A DNA stretch of 36,932 bases from Terriglobia bacterium (GTDB lineage: Bacteria > Acidobacteriota > Terriglobia > Acidiferrales > UBA7541), in contig JAIQFG010000050.1 in NCBI GenBank assembly GCA_020073375.1, forward strand, positions 1 to 36,932, written 5' to 3'. The notes beneath the pieces are model-generated. The model was not told the origin of the DNA. It saw nothing but the letters and a program-made list of their open reading frames with translations, and made no database searches. This document shows positions 14,460 through 22,656 of the stretch, piece by piece. Position numbers and translations under genes: made by a program. Position 1 is the first letter of the stretch, and each line of letters begins with the position of its first letter.

Positions 14460-16715
14460 ATGAAGGTCTCGAACGCGAAATGGGCCGAAAGGCTTGACGG
14501 GGAAATGCCGGAAAGCCTGGCGCGCGAAGTGGACATTTTTGAAACCGAGCTCACCTTGCGCAAGCAAGGCAAGGTGGACGAGCGCTTGATCGCGGAAACG
14601 CGCCTGCGTAGAGGGGTCTACGGCCAAAGGTATGACAACGGGCAAAGGCACAACGGCAAGGCCGTGCAGAGTTTTACCTATCCTTCGGGATCGCTGACCA
14701 AAGGCCCGAGCACGATGTGGGATGCGCCGGGAATGCAGCGGATCAAGATTCCCGCCGGAGGCCTGAACGCAGGGCAACTCGAGACGCTGGCGGAGCTGGC
14801 CGAGGAATACTCGGACGGAATCGCGCACGTCACCACGCGGCAGGATGTTCAGCTTCACTACGTTCACATCGAGGACACTCCCACGGTGATGCGCCGGCTC
14901 GCGGCCGCGCGGATTACTACGCGCGAAGCCTGCGGCAATTCGGTGCGCAACGTCACGGCCTGTCCCTACGCGGGCGTCTGCCAGGATCAAGCCTTTGACG
15001 TCACTCCCTATTCCAAAGCCATGTCCAAGTTTTTGCTGGGCCATCCGGATTGCCAGAACTTCGGCAGGAAATTCAAGCCCTCGTTCAGCGGCTGCTCGCA
15101 GCACGCCTGCGGCCTGGCCAGCATGCACGATCTGGGATTGATCGCAGTTACGCGCGTCGAGAACGGAAAGGAAAAGCGCGGTTTTGAAACCTACGTGGGC
15201 GGGGGATTGGGCGCGGTGCCCTACCAGGCGAAGTTGTTCGACGCCTTCGTGCCGCCGGACGAAATTCTGCCGCTGGCGCAGTCGATTGCGCGCGTGTTTG
15301 CGGCCCGCGGCGAAAAGAAAAATCGCAGCCGCGCCCGAATTAAATTCCTGATCCAAGATCTGGGGATTGAAAAGTTCCGGGAATTGGTGTTGGAAGAGCG
15401 CAAGAACCTTCCGCACGATCCGCGCTGGACCGAACTGGTGGCAGACGCCGAGACATTTGAAGAAACGCCGCTGCGCCCCGGGGGCATGGCGCCGCTGCTG
15501 GGAACCGAGGCTTTCCAGCGATGGGTGAAGAACAACACGCGCCCGCAGCGCCAGCAAGGCTACGTGGTCGTCACCATCGCGCTTCCACTGGGGGACATTA
15601 CCGCGAACCAGCTTCGCTCGCTGGCCGACATTGCGCGGCGATTCACCAACGAAACGATTCGCGCCACGGTCGAGCAAAACATCGTGCTGCGCTGGATAAG
15701 CCAGGCCGACCTGGTGGAAGTTCACAAGGCACTCGATGCCGCGGGACTTGCGCAGCCCGGGGCCGGAACCATCGTGGACGTGGTGACCTGCCCGGGCACC
15801 GACACCTGCAAACTGGGAATCTCGTCCTCGCGCGGGCTCTCCGCCGAACTGCGCAAGCGGTTGAATGAAAAAAGTTTTGAACTCGATGAGTCGGTGCAAG
15901 GCCTGCACATCAAGGTCAGCGGCTGCTTCAATAGTTGCGGACAGCATCACGTGGCAGACATGGGCTTTTACGGCGTGAGCCGCAAGATGTCCGGATACGC
16001 CGTGCCGCATTTCCAAGTCGTTCTTGGCGGTGAATGGGAGAATAACGGGCAGAGCTACGGCCTGCCGGTCATTGCCATCCCGTCGAAAAATATTCCCGAA
16101 GTCGTTTCCCGCCTGACGGGCCGCTTTGCGGGCAGCCGCCGGAATGGCGAAAGCTTCAAGGATTTCATCAAGCGCACGGGCAAAGTGGAACTGAAGAGAA
16201 TGCTGGAAGATCTGGCGCGCCCTCCGGCCGATCCATCGGACCGTTCTTATTTCCGCGATTGGGGCGATCCCCGGGAATACGGGTTGCAGGACATGGGCAT
16301 TGGCGAATGCGCGGGTGAAGTGGTTTCCCCGGTCGACTTCGAGTTGGCCGCGGCTGAACGGGAACTGTTCGAGGCCCAAGTGGCCTGGGAGGGCGGGCAG
16401 ATCGAGCAAGCCGGCGCGACGGCCTATCAATCGATGCTGCGCGCCGCAAAAGCGTTGGTGAAAATCGAGACGCAGGCTGTTTCGGACGATCCGGGACAAA
16501 TTGTGAGGGAATTCCGGGCGCGGTTTTACGACACGCAGAAATTTTTCGACCCGTTCGCGGGCGGAAAATTCGCGCAGTACCTGTTCACGGCGCAGGAAAA
16601 ATCCGGCGAGGCCGCCACGCAGGATTCGGCTCGCTACCTGATCGACGAAGCCCAGCTTTTCATAGACGCGGCGCACAGTTGCTACAATCGGATCGCCACG
16701 CCGGTGAGCGTCTAA
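14460..16715 (+). CDS. Assimilatory sulfite (or nitrite) reductase, siroheme/4Fe-4S, with C-terminal helical extension
   Basis: This 751-aa ferredoxin-type enzyme carries out the six-electron reduction of sulfite to sulfide (or nitrite to ammonia). Two ferrite-reductase-like half domains and two siroheme/4Fe-4S halves are visible. The cluster and siroheme ligands are Cys444, Cys450 (TCPGTDTC), Cys489 and Cys493 (GCFNSC), with the 5, 38 and 3-residue spacing also seen in Escherichia coli CysI. The family alone does not separate sulfite from nitrite reductases; the poly-Cys leader favours sulfite. Residues after about 615 form an extra mostly helical region of roughly 135 aa, which the usual 550-600-aa enzymes lack. 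ATG 14460 has GGAGGA nine bases upstream. The reading frame stays open back to 14310, but that part lies in the leader. Confidence 0.9.
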   Translation: MKVSNAKWAERLDGEMPESLAREVDIFETELTLRKQGKVDERLIAETRLRRGVYGQRYDNGQRHNGKAVQSFTYPSGSLTKGPSTMWDAPGMQRIKIPAGGLNAGQLETLAELAEEYSDGIAHVTTRQDVQLHYVHIEDTPTVMRRLAAARITTREACGNSVRNVTACPYAGVCQDQAFDVTPYSKAMSKFLLGHPDCQNFGRKFKPSFSGCSQHACGLASMHDLGLIAVTRVENGKEKRGFETYVGGGLGAVPYQAKLFDAFVPPDEILPLAQSIARVFAARGEKKNRSRARIKFLIQDLGIEKFRELVLEERKNLPHDPRWTELVADAETFEETPLRPGGMAPLLGTEAFQRWVKNNTRPQRQQGYVVVTIALPLGDITANQLRSLADIARRFTNETIRATVEQNIVLRWISQADLVEVHKALDAAGLAQPGAGTIVDVVTCPGTDTCKLGISSSRGLSAELRKRLNEKSFELDESVQGLHIKVSGCFNSCGQHHVADMGFYGVSRKMSGYAVPHFQVVLGGEWENNGQSYGLPVIAIPSKNIPEVVSRLTGRFAGSRRNGESFKDFIKRTGKVELKRMLEDLARPPADPSDRSYFRDWGDPREYGLQDMGIGECAGEVVSPVDFELAAAERELFEAQVAWEGGQIEQAGATAYQSMLRAAKALVKIETQAVSDDPGQIVREFRARFYDTQKFFDPFAGGKFAQYLFTAQEKSGEAATQDSARYLIDEAQLFIDAAHSCYNRIATPVSV

Positions 16716-16718
16716 GCG

Positions 16719-17321
16719 ATGGGAAACCATGTGATCCAGCAGCAAATACAAATGCAGCACGTAAACGTGAAGCTGATCCTGCAGAATCACGCTGCATCCG
16801 ACCTTGAGCCGTTGATTCCCGTGTTCCACGAGTGGATTCAGGACCAGCCGTCCGGCGAATTACTGCTGGACATTGCCGATTACCGGCACGTGCCGGCAGG
16901 CCCGGGAGTGGTCCTGATCGGGCACGAGGGCGATTATAGCGTCGACAACACGGATGATCGCCTGGGCGTTCGGTACAACCGCAAGGCGGCACTGGAAGGC
17001 AGTAACGAAGATAGGCTGAAGCAGGCGGCGCGTGCGGCGCTCCATGCGTGCCGGCGATTGGAAGAAGATCCGCGGCTGGGTCTTGAACTTCGCTTTGGCG
17101 GCCAGGAAATTGAGATTTTCATCAATGACCGTCTGCTCGCGCCGAATTCCGATGCGACCCGGGACGCGGCGGATCCCGAAATCCGCGCGTTCGCGCAAAA
17201 ATTATTTCGCGGAAACGATTATTCCGTGACCTACGAGAGCGACCGGCGTAAGCTGTTCAAGGCGGTTCTGAAATCCGCGAAGCCATTTTCCGCGGCAGAA
17301 TTGCTGGAATCGCTGGGTTGA
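16719..17321 (+). CDS. Unknown protein co-transcribed with the reductase
   Basis: This 200-aa soluble protein starts three bases after the reductase stop, so co-translation is likely. A Met at 16752 (MQHVNVKLIL) is an alternative start closer to the recognisable fold. Visible pieces are LLLDIADYRHVPAGPGVVLIGHEGDYSVD (residues 48-76), a helix EDRLKQAARAALHACRRLEED, and LELRFGGQEIEIFINDRLLAPN. I see no cofactor motif, signal peptide or membrane segment. I recognise no named family. The tight linkage suggests a helper or sensor for sulfur reduction, which is only inference. Confidence 0.75.
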   Translation: MGNHVIQQQIQMQHVNVKLILQNHAASDLEPLIPVFHEWIQDQPSGELLLDIADYRHVPAGPGVVLIGHEGDYSVDNTDDRLGVRYNRKAALEGSNEDRLKQAARAALHACRRLEEDPRLGLELRFGGQEIEIFINDRLLAPNSDATRDAADPEIRAFAQKLFRGNDYSVTYESDRRKLFKAVLKSAKPFSAAELLESLG

Positions 17322-17355
17322 CCGGCAGGGCAATCTTCATGCAAGGGGAGTCCAC

Positions 17356-17871
17356 ATGGGCAAACTGCTGCACACCTCGAAAGTGAAAGTTCACAAGGAA
17401 GCGGGAAAAAATAAAATCAAGAGGGCGGAAATCGAAGGGTTTCCCGGAGCGGTGCGCATGGGAGTTCATGGCGGAATCGCGCAGTATTTCAAACTTTCGC
17501 CCGATGAACCGATGGTTTCGACGCTGGATTACATCGTGGCGGCCGTGGGAGGGTGCATGACCGGCACCGTGGCCGGAGCGCTGGAAGCGCGCGGAGTGAG
17601 CGCGACTCCCGACAAGCTGCAAGTGGAAGCCGAAGGGCGCATCGAGGACGTAGACGGAAAAATGATCCTGACGGGAATCAAGCTGCGGTATCACCTGAAG
17701 GTCCCGAAGGACAAGCGCGCCAGCGTAGAGCGGGCCCTGGAGCATCACGAGGGGCTTTGCGCGGCTTCGGAAAGCGTGCGCCGGGGAATCACGGTGGAAT
17801 GGGAAAGCGACATTCAGGAAGAGGCCGAGAGCGAGGCGGGGAAACCGGCGGCCGTTCATGGCCACGACTAA
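17356..17871 (+). CDS. OsmC/Ohr family protein
   Basis: Proteins of this family reduce organic hydroperoxides, or act on related thiol chemistry, through two reactive cysteines. Both are present in the 171-aa product: Cys67 in VGGCMTGTVAG and Cys135 in HEGLCAASESVRRGI. The N-terminal residues before about 15 and the Glu/Ala-rich tail after 155 are extra. The start ATG 17356 has AAGGGGAG just upstream. It is the third gene on the strand after the reductase, 34 bases from its neighbour, so it probably belongs to the same Cys-controlled transcript. That would link thiol-based detoxification to cysteine supply. Confidence 0.9.
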   Translation: MGKLLHTSKVKVHKEAGKNKIKRAEIEGFPGAVRMGVHGGIAQYFKLSPDEPMVSTLDYIVAAVGGCMTGTVAGALEARGVSATPDKLQVEAEGRIEDVDGKMILTGIKLRYHLKVPKDKRASVERALEHHEGLCAASESVRRGITVEWESDIQEEAESEAGKPAAVHGHD

Positions 17872-17894
17872 GTTTTGATTCGTCCGCGTATTTA

Positions 17895-17968
17895 GTAGGA
17901 CAGGCTTCAAGCCTGTCGGGTTTGACTTTTTCTTGACTCAAAACCGACAGGCTTGAAGCCTGTCCTAC
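17895..17968. repeat. REP/BIME-like palindrome pair (GTAG-headed)
   Basis: Two 25-base arms (17895-17919 and 17944-17968) are perfect reverse complements separated by 24 bases. Each arm is itself nearly palindromic around ACAGGCTT/AAGCCTGT and starts, read inwards, with GTAG. That tetranucleotide heads REP elements mobilised by RAYT transposases. It lies between the OsmC gene and the oxidase operon. Confidence 0.8.
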
Positions 17969-18013
17969 TTTTCCTCCCGCCTCCATTATTTTTTCTCTCC
18001 TGCAAAGAAAGTA

Positions 18014-18042
18014 TTGTTCAAATTCGCCTGCTGTTGTATATG
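18014..18042 (+). promoter_or_regulatory. Possible promoter of the cytochrome oxidase operon
   Basis: TTGTTC (18014-18019) and TATATG (18037-18042) have a 17-base spacer. Both boxes match consensus only partly. Confidence 0.35.
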
Positions 18043-18201
18043 ATGTCCCGTCCAACGCAGTCTGATCGGTTTCGTCTGGCACGAACGGCCTGGCAGAATC
18101 CGCCGGCCGGAGCAAACGGGCCCCCAATTTAGGGTGCGGGTTGCGCTTTCTTGTGCTGAAACAAGCAAAGGCAATCCGCCGGGATACTTGGAGCGGAGTC
18201 G

Positions 18202-19032
18202 ATGCTGAGAAGACGTTCGGAAGTGGGTTCCACCACGGTTGCTCTTTCCCTGGCAGTATTCCTCGTACTCATGACAGTCGTAACGGTTTACATCTTCATG
18301 GCCAAAGTGTGGTGGTTTCCGCCCGCGATCACCGAATTCGGCCACGAGATTGACGATCAGTTCGGGCGCACACTGCTGATTACCGGAATTGTTTTCGTCC
18401 TGGCGCAGTTCGGACTGGCTTACGCCGTGTTCAAGTTCCGCGACCAGGGGCAAAAGGCCACGTATTTCGAGGGCAACAACACGATGGAAATCGTCTGGAC
18501 GCTGGCGACCGTCGTGCTGTTTGTGGGCCTCGGGTTGTACGCGCGGAATGCCTGGGCGCAGGTGCACTTCCAGGGCGCTGCCGAGGGCGCGCTTCCGATT
18601 GAGATCACCGCTCAGCAGTTCGTTTGGAATTTCCGGTACGCCGGGCCGGATGGAAAATTCGGCAGAGAAAAGCCCGAGCTGGTGAGCGCCTCGACCGGCA
18701 ATCCGGTAGGCCTGGATTCCACCGACCCCGCATCGAAGGATGACATCGTAGCGCCGGTGATCGCCGTTCCCGTGAACCGGGAAATCGAGCTGATCATCCG
18801 TTCGCAGGATGTGACGCACAGTTTTTACGTGCGCGAATTGCGGTTGAAGCAGGACGCCGTGCCGGGCATGGAAATTCACATGCACTTCAACGCCGCCGTG
18901 CCGGGCAATTACGAGATTGCCTGCGCGGAGCTGTGCGGCCTGGGGCACTACCGGATGCACAGCATGCTGCAGGTGATGGCGCAGGAAGATTTTGACAAGT
19001 GGGTGAAGGATCAGGAAGCGGCCAACCAGTAA
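18202..19032 (+). CDS. ctaC: Cytochrome c oxidase subunit II
   Basis: This subunit carries the binuclear CuA centre that takes electrons from cytochrome c. The 276-aa product has N-terminal hydrophobic segments at about 11-34 and 56-77 (a third weaker one at 96-114), then the periplasmic cupredoxin domain. The CuA ligands are all present: His206 (VTHSF), Cys241, Cys245, His249 and Met252 in CAELCGLGHYRM. This identifies a cytochrome c oxidase rather than a quinol oxidase, which lacks CuA. No fused cytochrome c domain is present. ATG 18202 has a GGAG site upstream. It is the first gene of a six-gene unit. Confidence 0.96.
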   Translation: MLRRRSEVGSTTVALSLAVFLVLMTVVTVYIFMAKVWWFPPAITEFGHEIDDQFGRTLLITGIVFVLAQFGLAYAVFKFRDQGQKATYFEGNNTMEIVWTLATVVLFVGLGLYARNAWAQVHFQGAAEGALPIEITAQQFVWNFRYAGPDGKFGREKPELVSASTGNPVGLDSTDPASKDDIVAPVIAVPVNREIELIIRSQDVTHSFYVRELRLKQDAVPGMEIHMHFNAAVPGNYEIACAELCGLGHYRMHSMLQVMAQEDFDKWVKDQEAANQ

Positions 19033-19036
19033 TGCA

Positions 19037-19101
19037 GTAGCGGGTGCGGGCTCTACTTGGAGCCCGCCTAATTGCGGGTGCGGGCTCTACTTGGAGCCCG
19101 C
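19037..19101. repeat. Two tandem hairpin repeats between ctaC and ctaD
   Basis: Two identical 28-base copies (19040-19067 and 19074-19101) have a period of 34. Each holds an 8-bp hairpin GCGGGCTC/GAGCCCGC with a 6-base loop. The first copy is headed by GTAG at 19037. No T-run follows, so these are more likely REP-type elements or mRNA stabilisers than terminators. Confidence 0.75.
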
Positions 19102-19164
19102 TTATTTAAAGTCACGCCGGGCAGCGCGGCCGGCAAGACCGAACGACCCTGAGGAGAGGCCCCG

Positions 19165-20928
19165 ATGGTGACTCACGAAAACGGCGGCGGGCACGGACAT
19201 CATCAAGCGCCGACCGGTTTCATCCGTAAGTATGTGTTCAGCATCGATCACAAGGTAATCGGGATTCAGTATCTGTGCCTGGCCTTGTTTTCCGTGTTCG
19301 TGGGCATGGCGCTGTCCGCGCTGATGCGCCTTCACCTGGGCTGGCCCAACGCCCACTGGTCGATCTTCAAGGGCGGCCTGATGACGCCCGAACAGTATCT
19401 GGCGCTGATGACCATGCACGGCACGATCATGGTGTTCATGGTGCTGACGACGGCGCCACAGTCGGGCTTCGGAAATTATTTTCTGCCGATTCAGATCGGC
19501 GCGGCGGACATGGCGTTCCCCGTGCTGAACATGCTGTCGTTCTGGACCACGATGGTTTCGCTGCTGGTGATGATCGCCGCGTTTTTTGTGGCGGGCGGCG
19601 CGCCGATCGGCGGCTGGACGTCGTACCCGCCGCTGAGCGCGCTGGGCGAAATGGCGGGGCCCGGGCAAGGCGCCGGCGAAACGCTCTGGATCATTGGCCT
19701 CGCAATTTTTTGCGGCGCATCGCTGATGGGCGCGCTCAACTTCATCACCACACTGATTGACTTGCGAGCCAAGGGCATGACGCTGGGACGGTTACCGCTG
19801 ACCTGCTGGACGTGGTTTGTGACCGCGATCCTCGGATTGCTGGCGTTCGGCGTTCTGCTGGCGGCGTGCATCCTGCTGTTGCTCGATCGCGTCGCGGGGA
19901 CGAGTTTCTTCATTCCCGGCGGGCTGGTGATCACCGATCAGGTCATAACCTGGCACAAAGGCGGCTCGCCGCTGCTGTGGCAGCATCTGTTCTGGTTTTT
20001 CGGGCACCCCGAAGTTTATATCGCGATCCTGCCGGGCATGGGCGTGGCGTCACACCTGCTTTCCACGTTTTCGCGCAAGCCGGTGTTCGGTTACCGCGCG
20101 ATGGTGGGCGCGATTTGCGGCATCGGATTTTTGGGCTTCTGCGTGTGGGGCCATCACATGTTCATCAGCGGCATGAGCCCGTACTCCGCGTTCGCGTTTT
20201 CGATCCTGACGATGACCATTGGCGTGCCCTCCGCGATCAAGACGTTTAACTGGCTGGGAACGCTCTGGGGCGGCAAGATTACGTTCAATTGCGCGATGCT
20301 GTTTGCCCTTGGGTTCGTTTCGTTGTTCGTCAGCGGCGGGCTTTCCGGCCTGTTCCTGGCGCAACCCGCGCTGGACTTGTACCTGCACGATGGATATTTC
20401 GTGGTGGCCCACTTCCATCTGATCATGGGCGTCGCGGCGATCTTCGGCATGTTCGCGGGATTGTATTTCTGGTTCCCGAAAATGTTCGGGCGGTTCCTGA
20501 ACGAAGGGATCGGCAAACTGCACTTCTGGCTGACGTTTATCGGGGTGTACGCCATCTTCATGCCCATGCATTTCCTGGGGCTGGCCGGGCACCCGCGCCG
20601 CTATTTCGATACGACCGCGGTTGAATTCCTGCAGAAGCTGCAGCCCGTGCACGTGTTTATCAGCATCGCGGCGTTCATCACGATCGGGGCGCAGCTGATC
20701 TTCCTGTTCAACTTCTTCTATAGCCTGTATGCCGGCAAGGAATGCAAGGAAGAGAATCCGTGGCACGCGACCACGCTTGAATGGTCGATTCCCACGCCGC
20801 CGCCGTTCGATAATTTCGCCGGCGTGGAACCGGTGGTGTATCACGGGCCGTACGAATTCAGCGTGCCGGGCGCGGCCGACGATTACATTCCGCAACATCT
20901 CGCGCCGAATCTGGTGAAAAAAGCGTAG
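19165..20928 (+). CDS. ctaD: Cytochrome c oxidase subunit I (A1-type heme-copper oxidase)
   Basis: This is the catalytic subunit that reduces O2 to water and pumps protons, with about 12 membrane helices in 587 aa. Metal ligands are complete: His85 and His418 for the low-spin heme, His416 for heme a3, and His281, His330 and His331 for CuB. The His281-Tyr285 pair lies in GHPEVY. Glu283 in that motif and Asp115 in ADMAFP mark the D-channel of the A1 subfamily, so efficient proton pumping is expected. The N-terminus is His/Gly-rich. The start ATG 19165 has GGAGAGG upstream. The gene belongs to the oxidase operon. Confidence 0.97.
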   Translation: MVTHENGGGHGHHQAPTGFIRKYVFSIDHKVIGIQYLCLALFSVFVGMALSALMRLHLGWPNAHWSIFKGGLMTPEQYLALMTMHGTIMVFMVLTTAPQSGFGNYFLPIQIGAADMAFPVLNMLSFWTTMVSLLVMIAAFFVAGGAPIGGWTSYPPLSALGEMAGPGQGAGETLWIIGLAIFCGASLMGALNFITTLIDLRAKGMTLGRLPLTCWTWFVTAILGLLAFGVLLAACILLLLDRVAGTSFFIPGGLVITDQVITWHKGGSPLLWQHLFWFFGHPEVYIAILPGMGVASHLLSTFSRKPVFGYRAMVGAICGIGFLGFCVWGHHMFISGMSPYSAFAFSILTMTIGVPSAIKTFNWLGTLWGGKITFNCAMLFALGFVSLFVSGGLSGLFLAQPALDLYLHDGYFVVAHFHLIMGVAAIFGMFAGLYFWFPKMFGRFLNEGIGKLHFWLTFIGVYAIFMPMHFLGLAGHPRRYFDTTAVEFLQKLQPVHVFISIAAFITIGAQLIFLFNFFYSLYAGKECKEENPWHATTLEWSIPTPPPFDNFAGVEPVVYHGPYEFSVPGAADDYIPQHLAPNLVKKA

Positions 20929-20946
20929 CGCTTTCAGGGGCCAAGG

Positions 20947-21600
20947 ATGCCGGGAACAGTAGCCGAAGATCTCGAAATCATAGACGCCGGGCGCGGCGGC
21001 GGTACGGGCACGCCCGCCGGCGGCGATGACGACGGCGGATCTTCCGGACCTCTGCGTCCGGTTCCGCGGCGCGCTTACTTCACAGCGCTGCAGTTGGGAC
21101 TGGCGGCCATTGTCATGTTTTTCATGGCGCTGGCCAGTTCCTACATTGTGCGCCGGGGGCTGGGGCTGGATTGGCAACGCACGCCTCTGCCACCGGTGCT
21201 TTGGTTCAATACGGTTGTTCTGCTCGCAAGTAGCGTCACGATCATCGTGGCGCGGAGGAAGCTGGAGGGCGGCGAGCGGGAAGCGTTCCGGTCCTGGTGG
21301 TGGGTGACCACCGGGCTCGGCCTTCTGTTTCTTGCCGGGCAAATTATCGCCTGGCGCGAACTCGCCGCTTCCGGGATGTTGCTGGCGACCAATCCCAGCA
21401 GCAGCTTTTTTTATGTGCTGACGGCCGCGCACGGATTGCACCTGGCGGGCGGCATATTTTCCTTGTTTTACGTCACGCTCCGGAACTGGAAGCGCTCGCG
21501 CATTTCGCAGTCGACGGCCGCGGAGCTGACTTCGATTTACTGGCATTTCATGGATGGGCTGTGGATCTTCTTGTTCGTACTTCTGACTCTGGGACGGTGA
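20947..21600 (+). CDS. Cytochrome c oxidase subunit III, first copy
   Basis: This 217-aa heme-copper oxidase subunit III family protein stabilises subunit I and its proton uptake. It begins with an Asp/Gly-rich soluble segment of about 45 residues, followed by five membrane helices. Typical motifs are SSYIVRRG, the amphipathic FFYVLTAAHGLHLAGG and the terminal SIYWHFMDGLWIFLF. It is shorter than the seven-helix mitochondrial form, as usual for five-helix bacterial versions. A second, different subunit III gene follows after three bases, so the operon encodes a pair. Confidence 0.88.
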   Translation: MPGTVAEDLEIIDAGRGGGTGTPAGGDDDGGSSGPLRPVPRRAYFTALQLGLAAIVMFFMALASSYIVRRGLGLDWQRTPLPPVLWFNTVVLLASSVTIIVARRKLEGGEREAFRSWWWVTTGLGLLFLAGQIIAWRELAASGMLLATNPSSSFFYVLTAAHGLHLAGGIFSLFYVTLRNWKRSRISQSTAAELTSIYWHFMDGLWIFLFVLLTLGR

Positions 21601-21603
21601 ACC

Positions 21604-22233
21604 GTGCACGATGTAAAGACCGACGCGGCGCTTGATTCGGCATGGTCGGGCGGAGCGTCTCCGTTTGCGATGGGCTCGAAGAAATTGGGGATGTGGCTGT
21701 TTATCGTTTCCGATACGCTTACGTTTTCCGCTTTGCTTATAACGTATACCTATAGCCGAATCACCAACCCGGACTGGCCAAAGCCGTTCCCGATGAATCC
21801 GGCCATCATTTTCTCCACCACCATGACGGTGGTGCTGCTGGCGAGTTCGCTGACGATGGTGATGGCCGTGATGGCGGCGCAGCGCAATGATCGCAAGAAA
21901 ACCGTGCTATGGATGATCGCCACGATGGCCGGCGGGCTCACGTTTATGGCGCTGCACTTGCGAGAGTGGTTTCACCTGTTCGAGGAAGGCGCCACGATTA
22001 CGCATAACCCGTGGGGCACGCCGCTGTTCGGCGCCGTTTTTTTCGGCGTCACCGGGATGCACATGACGCACGTGCTGATCGGCGTCATCTATCTGGGAAT
22101 TGTGGCCACCGGCTACGGGCGCGGCAAGTTTTCGGCAGAGGACGTCGAGGTGAACGGGCTGTACTGGCACTTTGTGGACCTGGTTTGGATGTTCGTGTTC
22201 CCGCTGGTTTACTTGATGTCGGTGAAATACTAG
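21604..22233 (+). CDS. ctaE: Cytochrome c oxidase subunit III, second copy
   Basis: This 209-aa subunit III family protein has five membrane helices and the motifs KKLGMWLFIVSDTLTFSALLITY, AVFFGVTGMHMTHVLIGVIYLG and VNGLYWHFVDLVWMFVFPLVYL. The Glu/His positions in these helices are the usual ones of CyoC/CtaE proteins. It keeps the classical N-terminal start (SPFAMGSKKLGMWLF) better than the preceding copy. The start is GTG 21604, three bases after the previous stop, indicating coupled translation. Two unlike subunit III proteins may assemble together or be exchanged. Confidence 0.9.
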   Translation: MHDVKTDAALDSAWSGGASPFAMGSKKLGMWLFIVSDTLTFSALLITYTYSRITNPDWPKPFPMNPAIIFSTTMTVVLLASSLTMVMAVMAAQRNDRKKTVLWMIATMAGGLTFMALHLREWFHLFEEGATITHNPWGTPLFGAVFFGVTGMHMTHVLIGVIYLGIVATGYGRGKFSAEDVEVNGLYWHFVDLVWMFVFPLVYLMSVKY

Positions 22234-22277
22234 ATGCGATCGGTCAGCAATCCCACATTCTGGAAAAAGGACATGCA

Positions 22278-22601
22278 ATGAACGATCATGCCCATGCGGA
22301 AGAAGCACACGCGGGAGCCAGCGTAGGCACAAATCTGGCGATCTGGATCGGCCTGGTGGCGATCACCGGACTCGAAGTATTTTTGGCCTACGAAGAACTT
22401 CAGCCCACGCTGATGCTGACGATCCTGATCGGATTGTCGCTGGTCAAGGCCGCGATGATCATGTCGTATTTCATGCACCTGAAATTTGAAAGATTTTCGC
22501 TGGTCCTGTGGCTGGTCCCGGCAATGATTTTCTGTATTGCCATGATGATGATTTTCTTCTTCACCGAGGCGTACTGGGGGATGGGTTTAAGGCCTCATTG
22601 A
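22278..22601 (+). CDS. ctaF: Cytochrome c oxidase subunit IV (CtaF/CyoD-like)
   Basis: This is a 107-aa small subunit with a His-rich N-terminus (DHAHAEEAHAG) and three membrane helices, including the family signature SLVKAAMIMSYFMHLKFE. It assists assembly of the CuB site in related oxidases. The ATG at 22278 has AAAAGGA upstream. The same frame is open back to 22011 inside the previous gene, but that part is not coding. It completes the set of oxidase subunits. Confidence 0.92.
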   Translation: MNDHAHAEEAHAGASVGTNLAIWIGLVAITGLEVFLAYEELQPTLMLTILIGLSLVKAAMIMSYFMHLKFERFSLVLWLVPAMIFCIAMMMIFFFTEAYWGMGLRPH

Positions 22602-22656
22602 GGTTGGAAGTGGTATGATGAGTTCGTTGTTCTTATCATTCGGAAAGGTTGGCCGC

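Larger units (their letters stand above)
17872..18201. other. 330-base gap before the oxidase operon
   Basis: It contains the REP-like pair (17895-17968) and then about 230 bases with a possible promoter at 18014-18042. I found no gene. A leader of about 150 nt would precede subunit II if that promoter is used. Confidence 0.5.

Noticed and set aside
14421..16829. 802-aa open frame on the minus strand
   Set aside because: It is an exact mirror of the sulfite reductase gene, whose metal ligands are complete. The composition is a typical antisense artefact.
20050..21609. 519-aa open frame on the minus strand
   Set aside because: It is antisense to two oxidase genes and rich in Arg, His and Gln, with no signal or domain.
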